Below are positions 33,801 to 42,880 of a DNA stretch of 64,000 nucleotides, piece by piece. Every line of letters begins with the position of its first letter. Position 1 is the first letter of the stretch. This DNA comes from Pseudoalteromonas sp. XMcav2-N. Lineage in GTDB: Bacteria > Pseudomonadota > Gammaproteobacteria > Enterobacterales > Alteromonadaceae. Under the pieces are notes generated by a model, which saw only the letters and a list, made by a program, of their open reading frames with translations, had not been told where the DNA came from and made no database searches. The position numbers and the translations under genes are program-made. The stretch is from positions 1-64,000 of the forward strand of contig NZ_JAMXSF010000008.1 of assembly GCF_024124545.1 (NCBI RefSeq). Direction: 5' to 3'.

Positions 33801-36290
33801 ATGATCACTATGATGACTCATCTTAAGGCTTTGCTTTATGGCGTGTTTATTTGCTTATTGGTGCTTACTACTGGGCAGGTTCAGGCACGTAACCACACGC
33901 CTATTTTGATGCCTGCGCCCACCTCACTCGTGCAGTCGGCACAAACGCTTACATTAGACCGGCCGTTGATACTGTCGCTCAAGGGTCTGTCAGCTCAGCG
34001 CAGCGCATTTATTCAGGCTTACTATCGAGAACAATTCACAAAGTTTGGTTATCAGGTGTCGCCTGCCGCCTCCGAGCCCTCATTACCCATAATTGTGACT
34101 GTACAGACACCACAAGACGCCACTCACCAGCATCCACAACTTGGGCAGAATGAACACTATCAACTCAGTATCAATCAAACTGACATAACGATTAGTGCGC
34201 CGAGTGATTTTGGTGCCTTGCATGCGCTGGCCACTCTCAGTCAGCTACTCTATTTTGCCCGCGACAGTCGCGAACTGGCGCTTCTGCATATAGAAGATAG
34301 TCCCCGATTTCCCTGGCGTGGACTGCTGCTCGACAGCGTCCGCCATTTTATTTCGGTTCCGGCAATTAAGCGTCAGTTGCGTGGTATGGCCGCAGCTAAG
34401 CTCAATGTCTTTCACTGGCACCTGACGGATGATCAGGGATGGCGCTTCGTATCCAAAGCGTATCCCAGGCTACACCAGCTTGCGTCAGACGGTCAGTATC
34501 ATACCCGGGCCGAAATCCGGCAGGTTGTTGAATACGCCAGCAACCTTGGGATCCGGGTGGTTCCTGAATTTGACGTGCCCGGGCATGCCTCTGCAATTGC
34601 GGTTGCCTATCCCGAGCTGATGACAGAAGTGAAGCCCTATCAGATGGAAGATGGATGGGGCGTGTTTGAGCCATTACTGGACCCCAGTAAACCTGAGGTC
34701 TATACCTTTATTAACGCCATTGTCGCTGAACTGGCCGAGCTCTTTCCTGATCCTTATTTGCATATTGGGGGCGATGAAGTAGATCCAAAACATTGGCAGA
34801 ACAGTGAGCGTGTGCAGTCATATATGCATCAGCATAAGCTAAATACAAGTGCAGATCTTCAGGCTCATTTTAACCACAAAGTACAGGCCATCTTGCGTAG
34901 TCACAACAAAAAAATGATGGGCTGGGACGAGATATTTCATCCCGCGCTGGATAAAGATGTAATGGTTCAGTCCTGGCGCGGTAAAGCCAGCCTCAGCCAA
35001 ATTGCGGCTCAGGGATACCCGGTGTTGTTATCAGCCGGCTTTTATATCGACCAGCCACAGCCTGCCAGCTACCACTATCGTAATGAATCGTTCGATACTG
35101 ATCTGCACCAACCACACCCGGTAAACACTCAGGACGCGATTCAGGCCTGGGACTTTACCATGCCAAGGCTAAAAGGCAGTGCAGTCAGGGGCAAACTGGT
35201 ACTGGTGACACAACAGCAATCGGTCCGCCATGCCTACATACAACTGAATGACAGGCCGTTTAAGCAAGCCCGACTCGATAGCCACTTGATATCACCCGAT
35301 GCAGGCCAGTCGCGACTCAATGCCACTATTGACAGTTGGATGGGACCGACCCGCGCCGAGCTGACACTCGATAAAACGGCAGGTATTTCAGGGCGGATCC
35401 TCATTGGTAACGCAGTCTATCCGGTGACAGGTAAGTTGGCTGCGCATTTTTCTCATGCTGACTTTGTAAATATGCCCTTCCTGAGTGCCATGAACGCAGA
35501 GGCGAAAGGCAATATTTTAGGCGGCGAGGCGACGCTGTGGAGTGAGCTGGTGACGGAACAAAACCTCGATATACGCAGCTGGCCGCGCCTGTTTACAATC
35601 GCTGAGCGTCTCTGGTCAGAGCGAAAAGTGAGTCATGAAGCTGCCATGTATCAGCGCCTTCATGCACTGTATACTTTTGCCAATGCCATTGGCTTGCACC
35701 ATGACAAGCAATTTCGCCGGGGTCTGCAATCACTGCTCAGCTCACAGTCCAGTGATGCAGACCTGGCAGTGCTGGCACGTTTTGCCGAACAGCTGGAGCC
35801 TGCCAGCTACTATACCCGCCATCACATAAGATATCAGCAGGGGCTGTATCATCAGAATGTCCCCTTGGATCAGCTGGTGGACTTCCTGCCAGTAGAGAGT
35901 CAAACCATGCTGATGCTCTATCAAAAACTGGCACTGTTCAGACAAGGTGATAGCAACGCATTGCAGCACATTACCGCCACACTTAAAGCCTGGCATACTG
36001 ATTACCGCTTATTAGCGCCTCTTATTGCCAAAACTCCTACGTTGCATGGACTGCAGACAACTCTGACACAAGCTAGTGCCATCAATGAAATAAGCCTGGC
36101 GATTATTCGCAGTTGTACAGTCAGGCAATCCGTCTCAACACAGCGCATGCAGCACTTTGCCGAACGCCTGAAGGAGATCCAAAATAAAACTGCAGAGATA
36201 GTCGTTGCAGCAGGGGTTTTCAGTGAACATTTGCTGGAGGCGTGTCGTGCCGATGGAGCCTCATCGGATCCCACCAGCATAGACCTTTGA
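33801..36290 (+). CDS. Beta-N-acetylhexosaminidase, GH20
   Basis: 829 residues. Signal peptide with LLYGVFICLLVLTTGQVQA. An N-terminal GH20b domain (about 40-160) precedes the catalytic barrel: FPWRGLLLDSVRHF, LNVFHWHLTDDQGWR, VVPEFDVPGHASA and HIGGDEVDPKHW with the catalytic pair Asp325-Glu326. An inserted beta domain (about 450-560) interrupts the barrel, which resumes at GGEATLWSELV. The enzyme removes GlcNAc from chitin fragments or glycans outside the cytoplasm. ATG 33801 has aggga very close; ATG 33810 or 33813 are alternatives. Length is at the upper end for single-barrel GH20. Confidence 0.9.
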   Translation: MITMMTHLKALLYGVFICLLVLTTGQVQARNHTPILMPAPTSLVQSAQTLTLDRPLILSLKGLSAQRSAFIQAYYREQFTKFGYQVSPAASEPSLPIIVTVQTPQDATHQHPQLGQNEHYQLSINQTDITISAPSDFGALHALATLSQLLYFARDSRELALLHIEDSPRFPWRGLLLDSVRHFISVPAIKRQLRGMAAAKLNVFHWHLTDDQGWRFVSKAYPRLHQLASDGQYHTRAEIRQVVEYASNLGIRVVPEFDVPGHASAIAVAYPELMTEVKPYQMEDGWGVFEPLLDPSKPEVYTFINAIVAELAELFPDPYLHIGGDEVDPKHWQNSERVQSYMHQHKLNTSADLQAHFNHKVQAILRSHNKKMMGWDEIFHPALDKDVMVQSWRGKASLSQIAAQGYPVLLSAGFYIDQPQPASYHYRNESFDTDLHQPHPVNTQDAIQAWDFTMPRLKGSAVRGKLVLVTQQQSVRHAYIQLNDRPFKQARLDSHLISPDAGQSRLNATIDSWMGPTRAELTLDKTAGISGRILIGNAVYPVTGKLAAHFSHADFVNMPFLSAMNAEAKGNILGGEATLWSELVTEQNLDIRSWPRLFTIAERLWSERKVSHEAAMYQRLHALYTFANAIGLHHDKQFRRGLQSLLSSQSSDADLAVLARFAEQLEPASYYTRHHIRYQQGLYHQNVPLDQLVDFLPVESQTMLMLYQKLALFRQGDSNALQHITATLKAWHTDYRLLAPLIAKTPTLHGLQTTLTQASAINEISLAIIRSCTVRQSVSTQRMQHFAERLKEIQNKTAEIVVAAGVFSEHLLEACRADGASSDPTSIDL

Positions 36291-36393
36291 TATCAGGATA
36301 TCGGCGAATATACGCTATAGTTGCCCGATTCATTCTGACTGTGTTAGGGTTAAACCGATATAAGGTACAGTTGAACACTATAAGGAAAATAGA

Positions 36394-36546
36394 ATGAAAA
36401 TAAGTCTGGTTAAGAAAAAGTTGAAGACATTATCTGCGCAAGAGCAGGCATTAAAACTACAACTCACACCACAAGTATTTGGTGGGTTTGGCCCCTCAAA
36501 TATGTCCGGAGGGCAAGCCTGCCCCAATCACTGCGGTGGCATCTAG
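36394..36546 (+). CDS. RiPP-type precursor peptide A (double-glycine leader)
   Basis: 50 residues. The leader (1-31) begins MKISLVKKKLKTLS and ends TPQVFGG; the core (32-50) is FGPSNMSGGQACPNHCGGI, rich in Gly with two Cys. ATG 36394 has a strong aagga. The leader has the same length and pattern as the peptides at 36583 and 47346. Leaders of this shape (KK-L-K-L near the N terminus, GG before the core) occur in class I lanthipeptide-like and other bacterial natural-product precursors, where a peptidase-ABC transporter cuts after GG. No such enzyme is present in the window. Function unknown. Confidence 0.72.
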   Translation: MKISLVKKKLKTLSAQEQALKLQLTPQVFGGFGPSNMSGGQACPNHCGGI

Positions 36547-36582
36547 CCCTTACACACGAATAGACTAATCAAGGAAATTAAG

Positions 36583-36777
36583 ATGATACTCACTTTACAA
36601 AAAAAACCTCTGAAGTCACTGACGTTGGACAGCACGCATCTCAACAAAGCCGCCACTCGCCAGATTGCAGGAGGTCATTTCTCCATTGTAGATCAGTGCC
36701 AAAACACCAGTGGGACGGGTGAATGTGATGATTCCTACACGGAAGATTGCCCTACCAATGAGTGCAACGGCCGTTAG
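36583..36777 (+). CDS. RiPP-type precursor peptide B (double-glycine leader)
   Basis: 64 residues. Leader 1-31 begins MILTLQKKPLKSLT and ends TRQIAGG. The 33-residue core (HFSIVDQCQNTSGTGECDDS...) is acidic, with four Cys and several Ser/Thr, suited to thioether or disulfide formation. ATG 36583 has aagga, 36 bp after peptide A on the same strand. The core differs strongly from peptide A while the leader is conserved, the pattern expected for precursors that share one processing machinery. A hairpin terminator follows. Confidence 0.75.
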   Translation: MILTLQKKPLKSLTLDSTHLNKAATRQIAGGHFSIVDQCQNTSGTGECDDSYTEDCPTNECNGR

Positions 36778-36784
36778 CCGACCA

Positions 36785-36807
36785 GGCTATGGACTCGCGC
36801 CATAGCC
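36785..36807 (+). terminator. Hairpin after the precursor peptide pair
   Basis: ggctatgg (36785-36792) pairs perfectly with ccatagcc (36800-36807), 7-nt loop, followed by ccaccttagttatt. Probable end of the two-peptide transcript. Confidence 0.6.
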
Positions 36808-36839
36808 ACCTTAGTTATTAGCTACTAGCCACAGCCCGA

Positions 36840-37784
36840 TCACTTTTCTGTATCATCACCCACAGTCGGCTCTGCCAGCGCATTCCCTATTAATCCTCTG
36901 AGCCATACACTTTTATCATCCAGCTGACGTTTCTTCAGCCACAACATAGCAATGTCGAAGTCCGGCACTGGCAATGGTGGATCAAAGTACCTCAGGCCTG
37001 CATCTTCACATGCCAGTTGCGCCATTTTTAATGGCACAATGGCAACCAGGCGGCGCTGACTGAGCAAGCGCTGTATCGTCAGGAAATTACGGCTTGCCAC
37101 AGTTACCCGGCGGGTTAATCCCGCTCTGGCCAGCAACTGGTCCACCTGAGTGGTTAAACGCCCATCCGGACTGACCAGGGCATGCTCAGTCTCAGCGAAA
37201 GCCGCCAGTTCCAGAGGTATTTGCGTTGCAAACTGTACAGGGTCTACCAGACAGACATGACGCTCTGTGTACAAGATAAGGTTGTCAAAAGACTCGTCTG
37301 GCTCAGTAATGCTGCCAATAACCAGATCCAACTTCTCTTTCTCGGTCAGGGTAATGTAGTTGCTGCGATTGACGTTAACAAAACTGATCTGCGCTTCAGG
37401 CGCCTCTGCACGAATGCGATCGTAAATCACAGGCGCAAAGTTGAGTTCAGCATAATCAGTCAGGCCGATGCGGCAAACCCCGTCATACTTTTGCGGCACA
37501 AACTGAGCTTTATTGAGCAACGTCTCGGACAGAGTATCCAGCAGTTGCTCCAGAGCAGGGGCGATCTGATGGGCATATTCGGTGGGCTCCATGACATGTC
37601 CTTTGCGCTCAAGCAGCTCGTCATCAAACAAGCGTCTCAGTCTTGCCAGGCTGTGGCTCATTGCCGATTGACTGACACAACTTTGCTCGGCCGCCTGACT
37701 GACACTGCGACAACGATATAAATAGGCAAATGCGACCAGTAAATTGAGATCTATCTGGCGCCATGGCACATCATTGAAGCTCAT
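36840..37784 (-). CDS. LysR-family transcriptional regulator
   Basis: 314 residues. N-terminal helix-turn-helix (LNLLVAFAYLYRCRSVSQAA, QSAMSHSLARLRRLFDDELL) and a C-terminal ligand-binding domain of the periplasmic-binding type (DGVCRIGLTDYAELNF, LDLVIGSITEP). The sub-type resembles NodD/SyrM-like LysR proteins. ATG 37784 (MSFNDVPWRQIDLN) fits better than the frame start at 37838. It is divergent from chrA with a T-N11-A dyad between them, so it probably regulates chrA, itself, or both. Confidence 0.88.
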   Translation of the reverse strand: MSFNDVPWRQIDLNLLVAFAYLYRCRSVSQAAEQSCVSQSAMSHSLARLRRLFDDELLERKGHVMEPTEYAHQIAPALEQLLDTLSETLLNKAQFVPQKYDGVCRIGLTDYAELNFAPVIYDRIRAEAPEAQISFVNVNRSNYITLTEKEKLDLVIGSITEPDESFDNLILYTERHVCLVDPVQFATQIPLELAAFAETEHALVSPDGRLTTQVDQLLARAGLTRRVTVASRNFLTIQRLLSQRRLVAIVPLKMAQLACEDAGLRYFDPPLPVPDFDIAMLWLKKRQLDDKSVWLRGLIGNALAEPTVGDDTEK

Positions 37785-37801
37785 ACTCTCAATCCTATAT
37801 A

Positions 37802-37816
37802 ATTCATAGTCTGAAT
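37802..37816. promoter_or_regulatory. Candidate LysR operator between the LysR gene and chrA
   Basis: attca-tagtc-tgaat is a perfect 5-bp inverted repeat with the T-N11-A spacing of LysR boxes. It lies 18 bp before the LysR start and 76 bp before chrA. Confidence 0.55.
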
Positions 37817-37891
37817 CAAAACTATTAATTTGAATCATTCTACGTCATTTTTTACTCTATCGGCAGTCCTGATAACAGAGCACACGCTACT

Positions 37892-39040
37892 ATGTTCGCT
37901 ATTTTTAAAACCTTCTTTTTACTCGGCTGGATAAGCTTTGGCGGCCCGGCTGCCCACATTGGTTATTTTCGCCAAACCTTTGTGGAGAAACTCAAGTGGC
38001 TGGATGATGCCGATTATGCTCAGCTGGTAGCACTGAGCCAGTTCTTACCCGGCCCGGGTTCAAGTCAGGTCGGCTTTGCGCTTGGCTACAAACGCGGTGG
38101 TCTGGGAGGCGCCTGTGCAGCATTCATTGGTTTCACTTTACCTTCGGTCATGATCATGGTGTTCCTTGCCCTGATGGCCAGCCATGTCACTGACACGGAT
38201 ATGTTTCAAAATCTGGTGCATGGTCTGAAACTGCTTGCCATTGTGGTCGTTGCTGATGCCGCCTGGGGAATGTATAAAAACTTTTGCAAAAGCACGCTCA
38301 CAGTCAGCCTGTGTTTGATCACGGCAATAGCCCTGCTGCTGCTGCCGGGAATTATGACTCAAATTGGTGTACTGATCCTGGCGGCTCTGGTTGGTATGCT
38401 TTACCTGAAAGGGAACACCCAGACGACACGTCCCAGTTCACCTTTTAAGGCAAACTGGCTGCCTTTGGCTATATTTGCCGGCTTATTCTTAGGCCTGCCT
38501 TTTGTTGCCCATATGAACCCGTCTGTTGCCCTGTTTAATGACTTTTATCAGGCTGGCAGCCTGGTGTTTGGGGGTGGTCATGTGGTGCTGCCACTACTGC
38601 AAAATATCCTTGGCGACGGCCTCAGTCAGGATGCATTTTTAACCGGCTATGCCGCCGCTCAGGCGGTTCCCGGCCCGATGTTCACATTTGCAACTTACCT
38701 CGGCTATGCACTCATGCCAGCAAACCCAATCACAGGTGCACTACTGGCAACTTTGGCCATATTTCTGCCTGGCTTTTTGTTATTGCTGGGGGTGCTCAAA
38801 AACTGGCAACTACTGTCCTCACACCCCGCCATTGCAGGCGCACTGAGCGGCGTTAATGCCGCCGTAGTTGGCCTGTTGGTTGCTGCTCTCTATCAGCCGG
38901 TCTTTACCAGCGCAGTGCAGTCAGCACAAGACATAGCCCTGGTCCTGGTGGGTTTTTACCTGTTAAAACAACTGAAGCTGCATATTGTCTGGCTGGTGAT
39001 CACTTTTATACTGGCTGGCGTAACTATGGGGCTGGTATAG
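37892..39040 (+). CDS. chrA: Chromate transporter ChrA (two-domain CHR family)
   Basis: 382 residues in two homologous halves. The N half shows FFLLGWISFGGPAAHIGYF, SQFLPGPGSSQVG and GYKRGGLGG; the C half repeats the pattern with AGSLVFGGGHVVLPLL and AAAQAVPGPMFTFATYLGY. CHR proteins export chromate across the inner membrane, probably in exchange with another ion. About 10 membrane segments. Divergent from the LysR gene. Confidence 0.93.
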   Translation: MFAIFKTFFLLGWISFGGPAAHIGYFRQTFVEKLKWLDDADYAQLVALSQFLPGPGSSQVGFALGYKRGGLGGACAAFIGFTLPSVMIMVFLALMASHVTDTDMFQNLVHGLKLLAIVVVADAAWGMYKNFCKSTLTVSLCLITAIALLLLPGIMTQIGVLILAALVGMLYLKGNTQTTRPSSPFKANWLPLAIFAGLFLGLPFVAHMNPSVALFNDFYQAGSLVFGGGHVVLPLLQNILGDGLSQDAFLTGYAAAQAVPGPMFTFATYLGYALMPANPITGALLATLAIFLPGFLLLLGVLKNWQLLSSHPAIAGALSGVNAAVVGLLVAALYQPVFTSAVQSAQDIALVLVGFYLLKQLKLHIVWLVITFILAGVTMGLV

Positions 39041-39196
39041 TGCTGCGCAGCAGGAGGGAATGCACACTCCCCCTGCTGCTGCAAATCCTCTCCTCCTTTG
39101 CAATCTAATCCCATTCAGGTTGAACAATCTCGGATCAGCAACTAGTTTTTAAGCGCACAAAGGCGATTCATTAAACTCTAATACCGAGGTTGGTCT

Positions 39197-40030
39197 ATGG
39201 ACAGCTTTCTAGAACAAATCGATATCAATCAATATTTACCTGTGGCCGTTGACTGGGCGACTAACTTAGTACTGGCATTGTTCATTCTGATCATTGGCAT
39301 CTGGCTGGCGGGCAAGGCTTATAAAGCCGTGGTGTCTGTTGCGAATCGCTACGATAAGCTGGATGACACGTTATTTAAATTCTTTGGTAGTGTTGCCAAA
39401 TACACTGTGCTGGCCTTTGTCGGCATTGCAGTGCTTAACCGTTTTGGCGTGCAAACCGCGTCGATCATTGCATTGCTTGGTGCCGCCGGGCTTGCGGTGG
39501 GACTGGCACTGCAAGGCACTTTATCCAACCTCGCTGCGGGCGTCATGCTGCTCATTTTCCGCCCCTACAAGGTCAATGACTTTATCGACACCGCGGGCCA
39601 GTTTGGCAAAGTGACTGAAATTGATATGTTTACTACGATATTGCAGACCTTTGATAACCAGCAGATAGTGATCCCGAACAGTCATATATGGGGCAGCAAA
39701 ATTGTTAATCATTCCCATCACAATATTCGTGGTGTCGATATGCGGTTTGGCATTGCGTACAGTGAGAGTATTGATGATGCCAGAGCCGTGATCCAATCCG
39801 TATTGCAGGCTCATCCTCATATTTTATCGGAGCCTGCACCGTTTGTTGAAGTGGAGTCACTCAACAATAGCTCTGTCGACTTTTTGGTCAGGCCATTTTG
39901 CCAAGGTGCACATTATTTTGATGTGCTCTATTCCGTGCCTGAACAGGTGAAAAAAGCACTCGATGAGGCCAACATCGAGATCCCCTTCCCGCATCGTAAG
40001 GTTATTCTGGTCAACGAAAGCGATGCCTGA
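39197..40030 (+). CDS. mscS: Small-conductance mechanosensitive channel, MscS
   Basis: 277 residues: three membrane helices, the Gly/Ala-rich pore helix (IIALLGAAGLAVGLALQGTLSNLAAG), then the cytoplasmic vestibule (RPYKVNDFIDTAGQFGKVTEID, IVIPNSHIWGSKIVNHSHH) and a C-terminal domain ending IEIPFPHRKVILV. It opens under membrane tension to protect against hypo-osmotic shock. ATG 39197 has gagg. A hairpin follows at 40042-40069. Confidence 0.93.
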   Translation: MDSFLEQIDINQYLPVAVDWATNLVLALFILIIGIWLAGKAYKAVVSVANRYDKLDDTLFKFFGSVAKYTVLAFVGIAVLNRFGVQTASIIALLGAAGLAVGLALQGTLSNLAAGVMLLIFRPYKVNDFIDTAGQFGKVTEIDMFTTILQTFDNQQIVIPNSHIWGSKIVNHSHHNIRGVDMRFGIAYSESIDDARAVIQSVLQAHPHILSEPAPFVEVESLNNSSVDFLVRPFCQGAHYFDVLYSVPEQVKKALDEANIEIPFPHRKVILVNESDA

Positions 40031-40041
40031 GACTCATGTGC

Positions 40042-40069
40042 TGGGGCTGCATACCAAATGCCAGCCCCA
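40042..40069 (+). terminator. Hairpin after mscS
   Basis: tggggctg (40042-40049) pairs with cagcccca (40062-40069); inner cat/atg bases extend the stem. Tail is taaaaacag, so not a strong intrinsic terminator on the plus strand. Confidence 0.5.
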
Positions 40070-40159
40070 TAAAAACAGAATCTCACCGTCAAACTTTGGT
40101 GCCCTGTTATTCCTTGTCTATAGTGTTTATAGATAAATGACAACATACTGGGATGTGAT

Positions 40160-42880
40160 ATGGCACTCTTTGGCTTTGCTAAAACAAAAACTTCGGAACC
40201 ACAAGTCACCTTACCGCAAACATTACCTTGGCTAAAACTCGACCAGCAAGGCAATATACTCGCTTCCAGTCAGGCTTTCAGGGCGATGCTGGCCTTAGCA
40301 AACAGCGCGGTCCCCAAAACGCTGTCGGCTTTGTGCAATCATCAAAGCGAGTATCAGGCGCTTTGTGATGCACTGCGAAGCCCTGAACAACATACAGCCC
40401 TGATTTGTAGCATGCATAATACCGAAGGGTCTCTGTACACAGTCTCAGTGCAATTTTGTTTGGCAGATAACGCACAGTCCTTCGCTGTGCTTCAGGACGT
40501 TACTGCACAGTATCAGCCTTTGATGGACAGCGCGTTAATCACTCAGGCGCTGTCAGACGCACAAGCCTTGGCAGAGCTGGACCTGCGGGGCACCATACTC
40601 AATGCCAATAACCATTTTTCAAACCTGGTGGGAACCCCAAAACAGCATTTGCTCAATGAGCATTATCAGCAGTTTGTGGTCAACAAGCCGCTTGATGAAA
40701 CCCACTGGGAAGCACTTTGTGCGGGCGAGTCAGTTGAGTGTGACCTTAACTGGCAAATTGATGAACAAACGTTCACCTGGTTACATGCTAAGCTCGTTCC
40801 CGTGGCAAACAGCCGGCAACAGATATCGAAAATCCTGCTGTATGCCAGCGATATTTCAAAGCAGCGCCAAACCCTGATCAACCTGACCAGCCAGATTGAC
40901 GGGATCCGCCATGCACAGGCGGTTATTGAGTTCACCCTGGATGGCACCATAGTGACCGCAAACCAGAATTTTCTCGATGTCATGGGCTATCAGCTGACGG
41001 AGATCCAGGGGCAGCACCATCGGATGTTTGTCACTGCGGCAGATGCTGTCAGTGACGAGTACACCGCTTTTTGGCAGGCGTTGGGACGGGGCGAGCTGCA
41101 GTCTGGAGAATTTAAGAGAATCAATAAGCGCGGCGATCCCGTCTGGATCCAGGCACATTATACCCCTCTCTACGATGAAAATGGCCGGCTCTGGAAGATC
41201 ATGAAGTTCGCCTCTGACATCACCGCAGACAAACTCAGGGCTTTTGAAGCACAGGGTCAGATAGATGCCATAAATCACTCCCAGGCGGTGATCCAATTCG
41301 AGTTAGACGGCACCATTGTAGACGCCAATGACAACTTTCTAGAAGCGATGGGTTACCAAAAGGAGGAGATCATCGGGCAACACCACCGACTGTTTGTTGA
41401 GTCCGGATATGCGCAAAGCGAAGAGTATCAGCAGTTTTGGGCTGACCTTAAAAACGGCCATTTTCAGTCTGGTGAGTTTTTTCGACTTGGTAAACATGCC
41501 AAACCAATCTGGATCAGCGCAACTTACAATCTCATCCGTGATGATGAAGGTAACCCCCTAAAAGTCGTAAAATACGCCATGGATATCACGCGTCAGAAAC
41601 AGATAGCGGCAGATCTGGAGGGACAAGTACAGGCTATTCATAAATCTCAGGCAGTGATTGAGTTTGAAATGGACGGCACTATTGTCTGGGCCAATGACCT
41701 GTTTTTGGCCACCATGGGGTATACACTCGACGAGGTAAAAGGCCAGCATCACCGTATGTTTGCCACCGTGGAACAGGCGCAAAGTGACGAGTATCAAAGG
41801 TTCTGGGCGCAGCTCAACCGTGGTGAATTTGACTCAGGACAGTACATGCGAATTGCCAAAGATGGGACTGAGGTCTGGATACAGGCAACCTATAACCCCA
41901 TACTGGACCAGCATGGTCGCCCGGTCAAAGTCGTTAAATATGCCACAGATATCACGGCGCAAAAGCAAGCCGTACAGCATATCAAAGATGCTATTTTTGC
42001 GCTTGAGCAAGGCGATTTAACCCACCGTATCACGGCAGAACTGGGAGAGGATTTCTCAGTCCTTACCAAGGCGATGAATGGACTGTTTGATAAACTCAGT
42101 GAGCTGGTGCAGACAATTAACAACGGTGCTGCGCAAGTGTTTGACATCGCCAGACAAATCGCCAGCAATAATGAAGAGCTCAATAGCCGTGTTGAAAGTC
42201 AGGCAGCCAGTCTGGAGCAAACAGCGGCCACTATGGAACAACTTACCGCAACCGTGAAAAACAATGCGATCAGCGCAACCACAGCCTCTGAACGGGCAAC
42301 GGTTGTCCGTGAAAAAGCGGTTAGTGGTAAGCACACCATTGAAGATGCCATCAGTGCTGTCGGCAATATCGAAGACTACAGCCGAAAAATCTCCGATATC
42401 GTTGGCGTGATTGATGAAATTGCCTTTCAAACCAACCTGCTGGCACTGAATGCATCCGTTGAAGCTGCCAGAGCGGGGGAGGCAGGCAGAGGGTTTGCTG
42501 TCGTGGCCAGTGAAGTGCGTAACCTGGCACAACGCAGTGCCAGCGCAGCCAAAGAGATAAAAACACTCATCAAAAACAGCGTCGATGCTGTAAGCGAAGG
42601 CAGTAAACTGGTTTACGAGTCTGGCACAACTTTCGATGAATTGACCGAGTCAATAGCGCAGGTCAGCGACATGGTCGCCAACATTGACGATGCCAGCAAA
42701 GAGCAGGCATCCGGTATCGCTGCAGTATGTTCAACCATTGCGCAAATGGATGGCATTACCCAGCAAAATGTCTCTTTGGTGGAAACCACGTCAAAGTCGG
42801 GCAAAACCATGGAAAACCAGGCACGAGTACTGACCGATCAGGTCGCATTTTTCCATCTGGATGAGAGCCGCTTATCTTAG
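40160..42880 (+). CDS. Soluble methyl-accepting chemotaxis protein with five PAS domains
   Basis: 906 residues without membrane segments, so a cytoplasmic chemoreceptor. PAS-like domains start at about residues 5, 130, 252, 373 and 495; the last three are near copies (AVIEF-DGTIV-AN-FL--MGY, then GQHHR-F). A HAMP-like segment ([18 protein letters not shown]) lies near 607, followed by a methyl-accepting domain with the hairpin tip around [16 protein letters not shown]. Repeated PAS units often bind haem, FAD or small ligands and report redox state or oxygen to CheA. The stop overlaps the convergent gene at 42877 by 4 bp. Confidence 0.91.
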   Translation: MALFGFAKTKTSEPQVTLPQTLPWLKLDQQGNILASSQAFRAMLALANSAVPKTLSALCNHQSEYQALCDALRSPEQHTALICSMHNTEGSLYTVSVQFCLADNAQSFAVLQDVTAQYQPLMDSALITQALSDAQALAELDLRGTILNANNHFSNLVGTPKQHLLNEHYQQFVVNKPLDETHWEALCAGESVECDLNWQIDEQTFTWLHAKLVPVANSRQQISKILLYASDISKQRQTLINLTSQIDGIRHAQAVIEFTLDGTIVTANQNFLDVMGYQLTEIQGQHHRMFVTAADAVSDEYTAFWQALGRGELQSGEFKRINKRGDPVWIQAHYTPLYDENGRLWKIMKFASDITADKLRAFEAQGQIDAINHSQAVIQFELDGTIVDANDNFLEAMGYQKEEIIGQHHRLFVESGYAQSEEYQQFWADLKNGHFQSGEFFRLGKHAKPIWISATYNLIRDDEGNPLKVVKYAMDITRQKQIAADLEGQVQAIHKSQAVIEFEMDGTIVWANDLFLATMGYTLDEVKGQHHRMFATVEQAQSDEYQRFWAQLNRGEFDSGQYMRIAKDGTEVWIQATYNPILDQHGRPVKVVKYATDITAQKQAVQHIKDAIFALEQGDLTHRITAELGEDFSVLTKAMNGLFDKLSELVQTINNGAAQVFDIARQIASNNEELNSRVESQAASLEQTAATMEQLTATVKNNAISATTASERATVVREKAVSGKHTIEDAISAVGNIEDYSRKISDIVGVIDEIAFQTNLLALNASVEAARAGEAGRGFAVVASEVRNLAQRSASAAKEIKTLIKNSVDAVSEGSKLVYESGTTFDELTESIAQVSDMVANIDDASKEQASGIAAVCSTIAQMDGITQQNVSLVETTSKSGKTMENQARVLTDQVAFFHLDESRLS

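Noticed and set aside
37182-37721. 179-residue frame opposite the LysR gene
   Set aside because: Antisense of a well-supported LysR gene; no recognisable motif.
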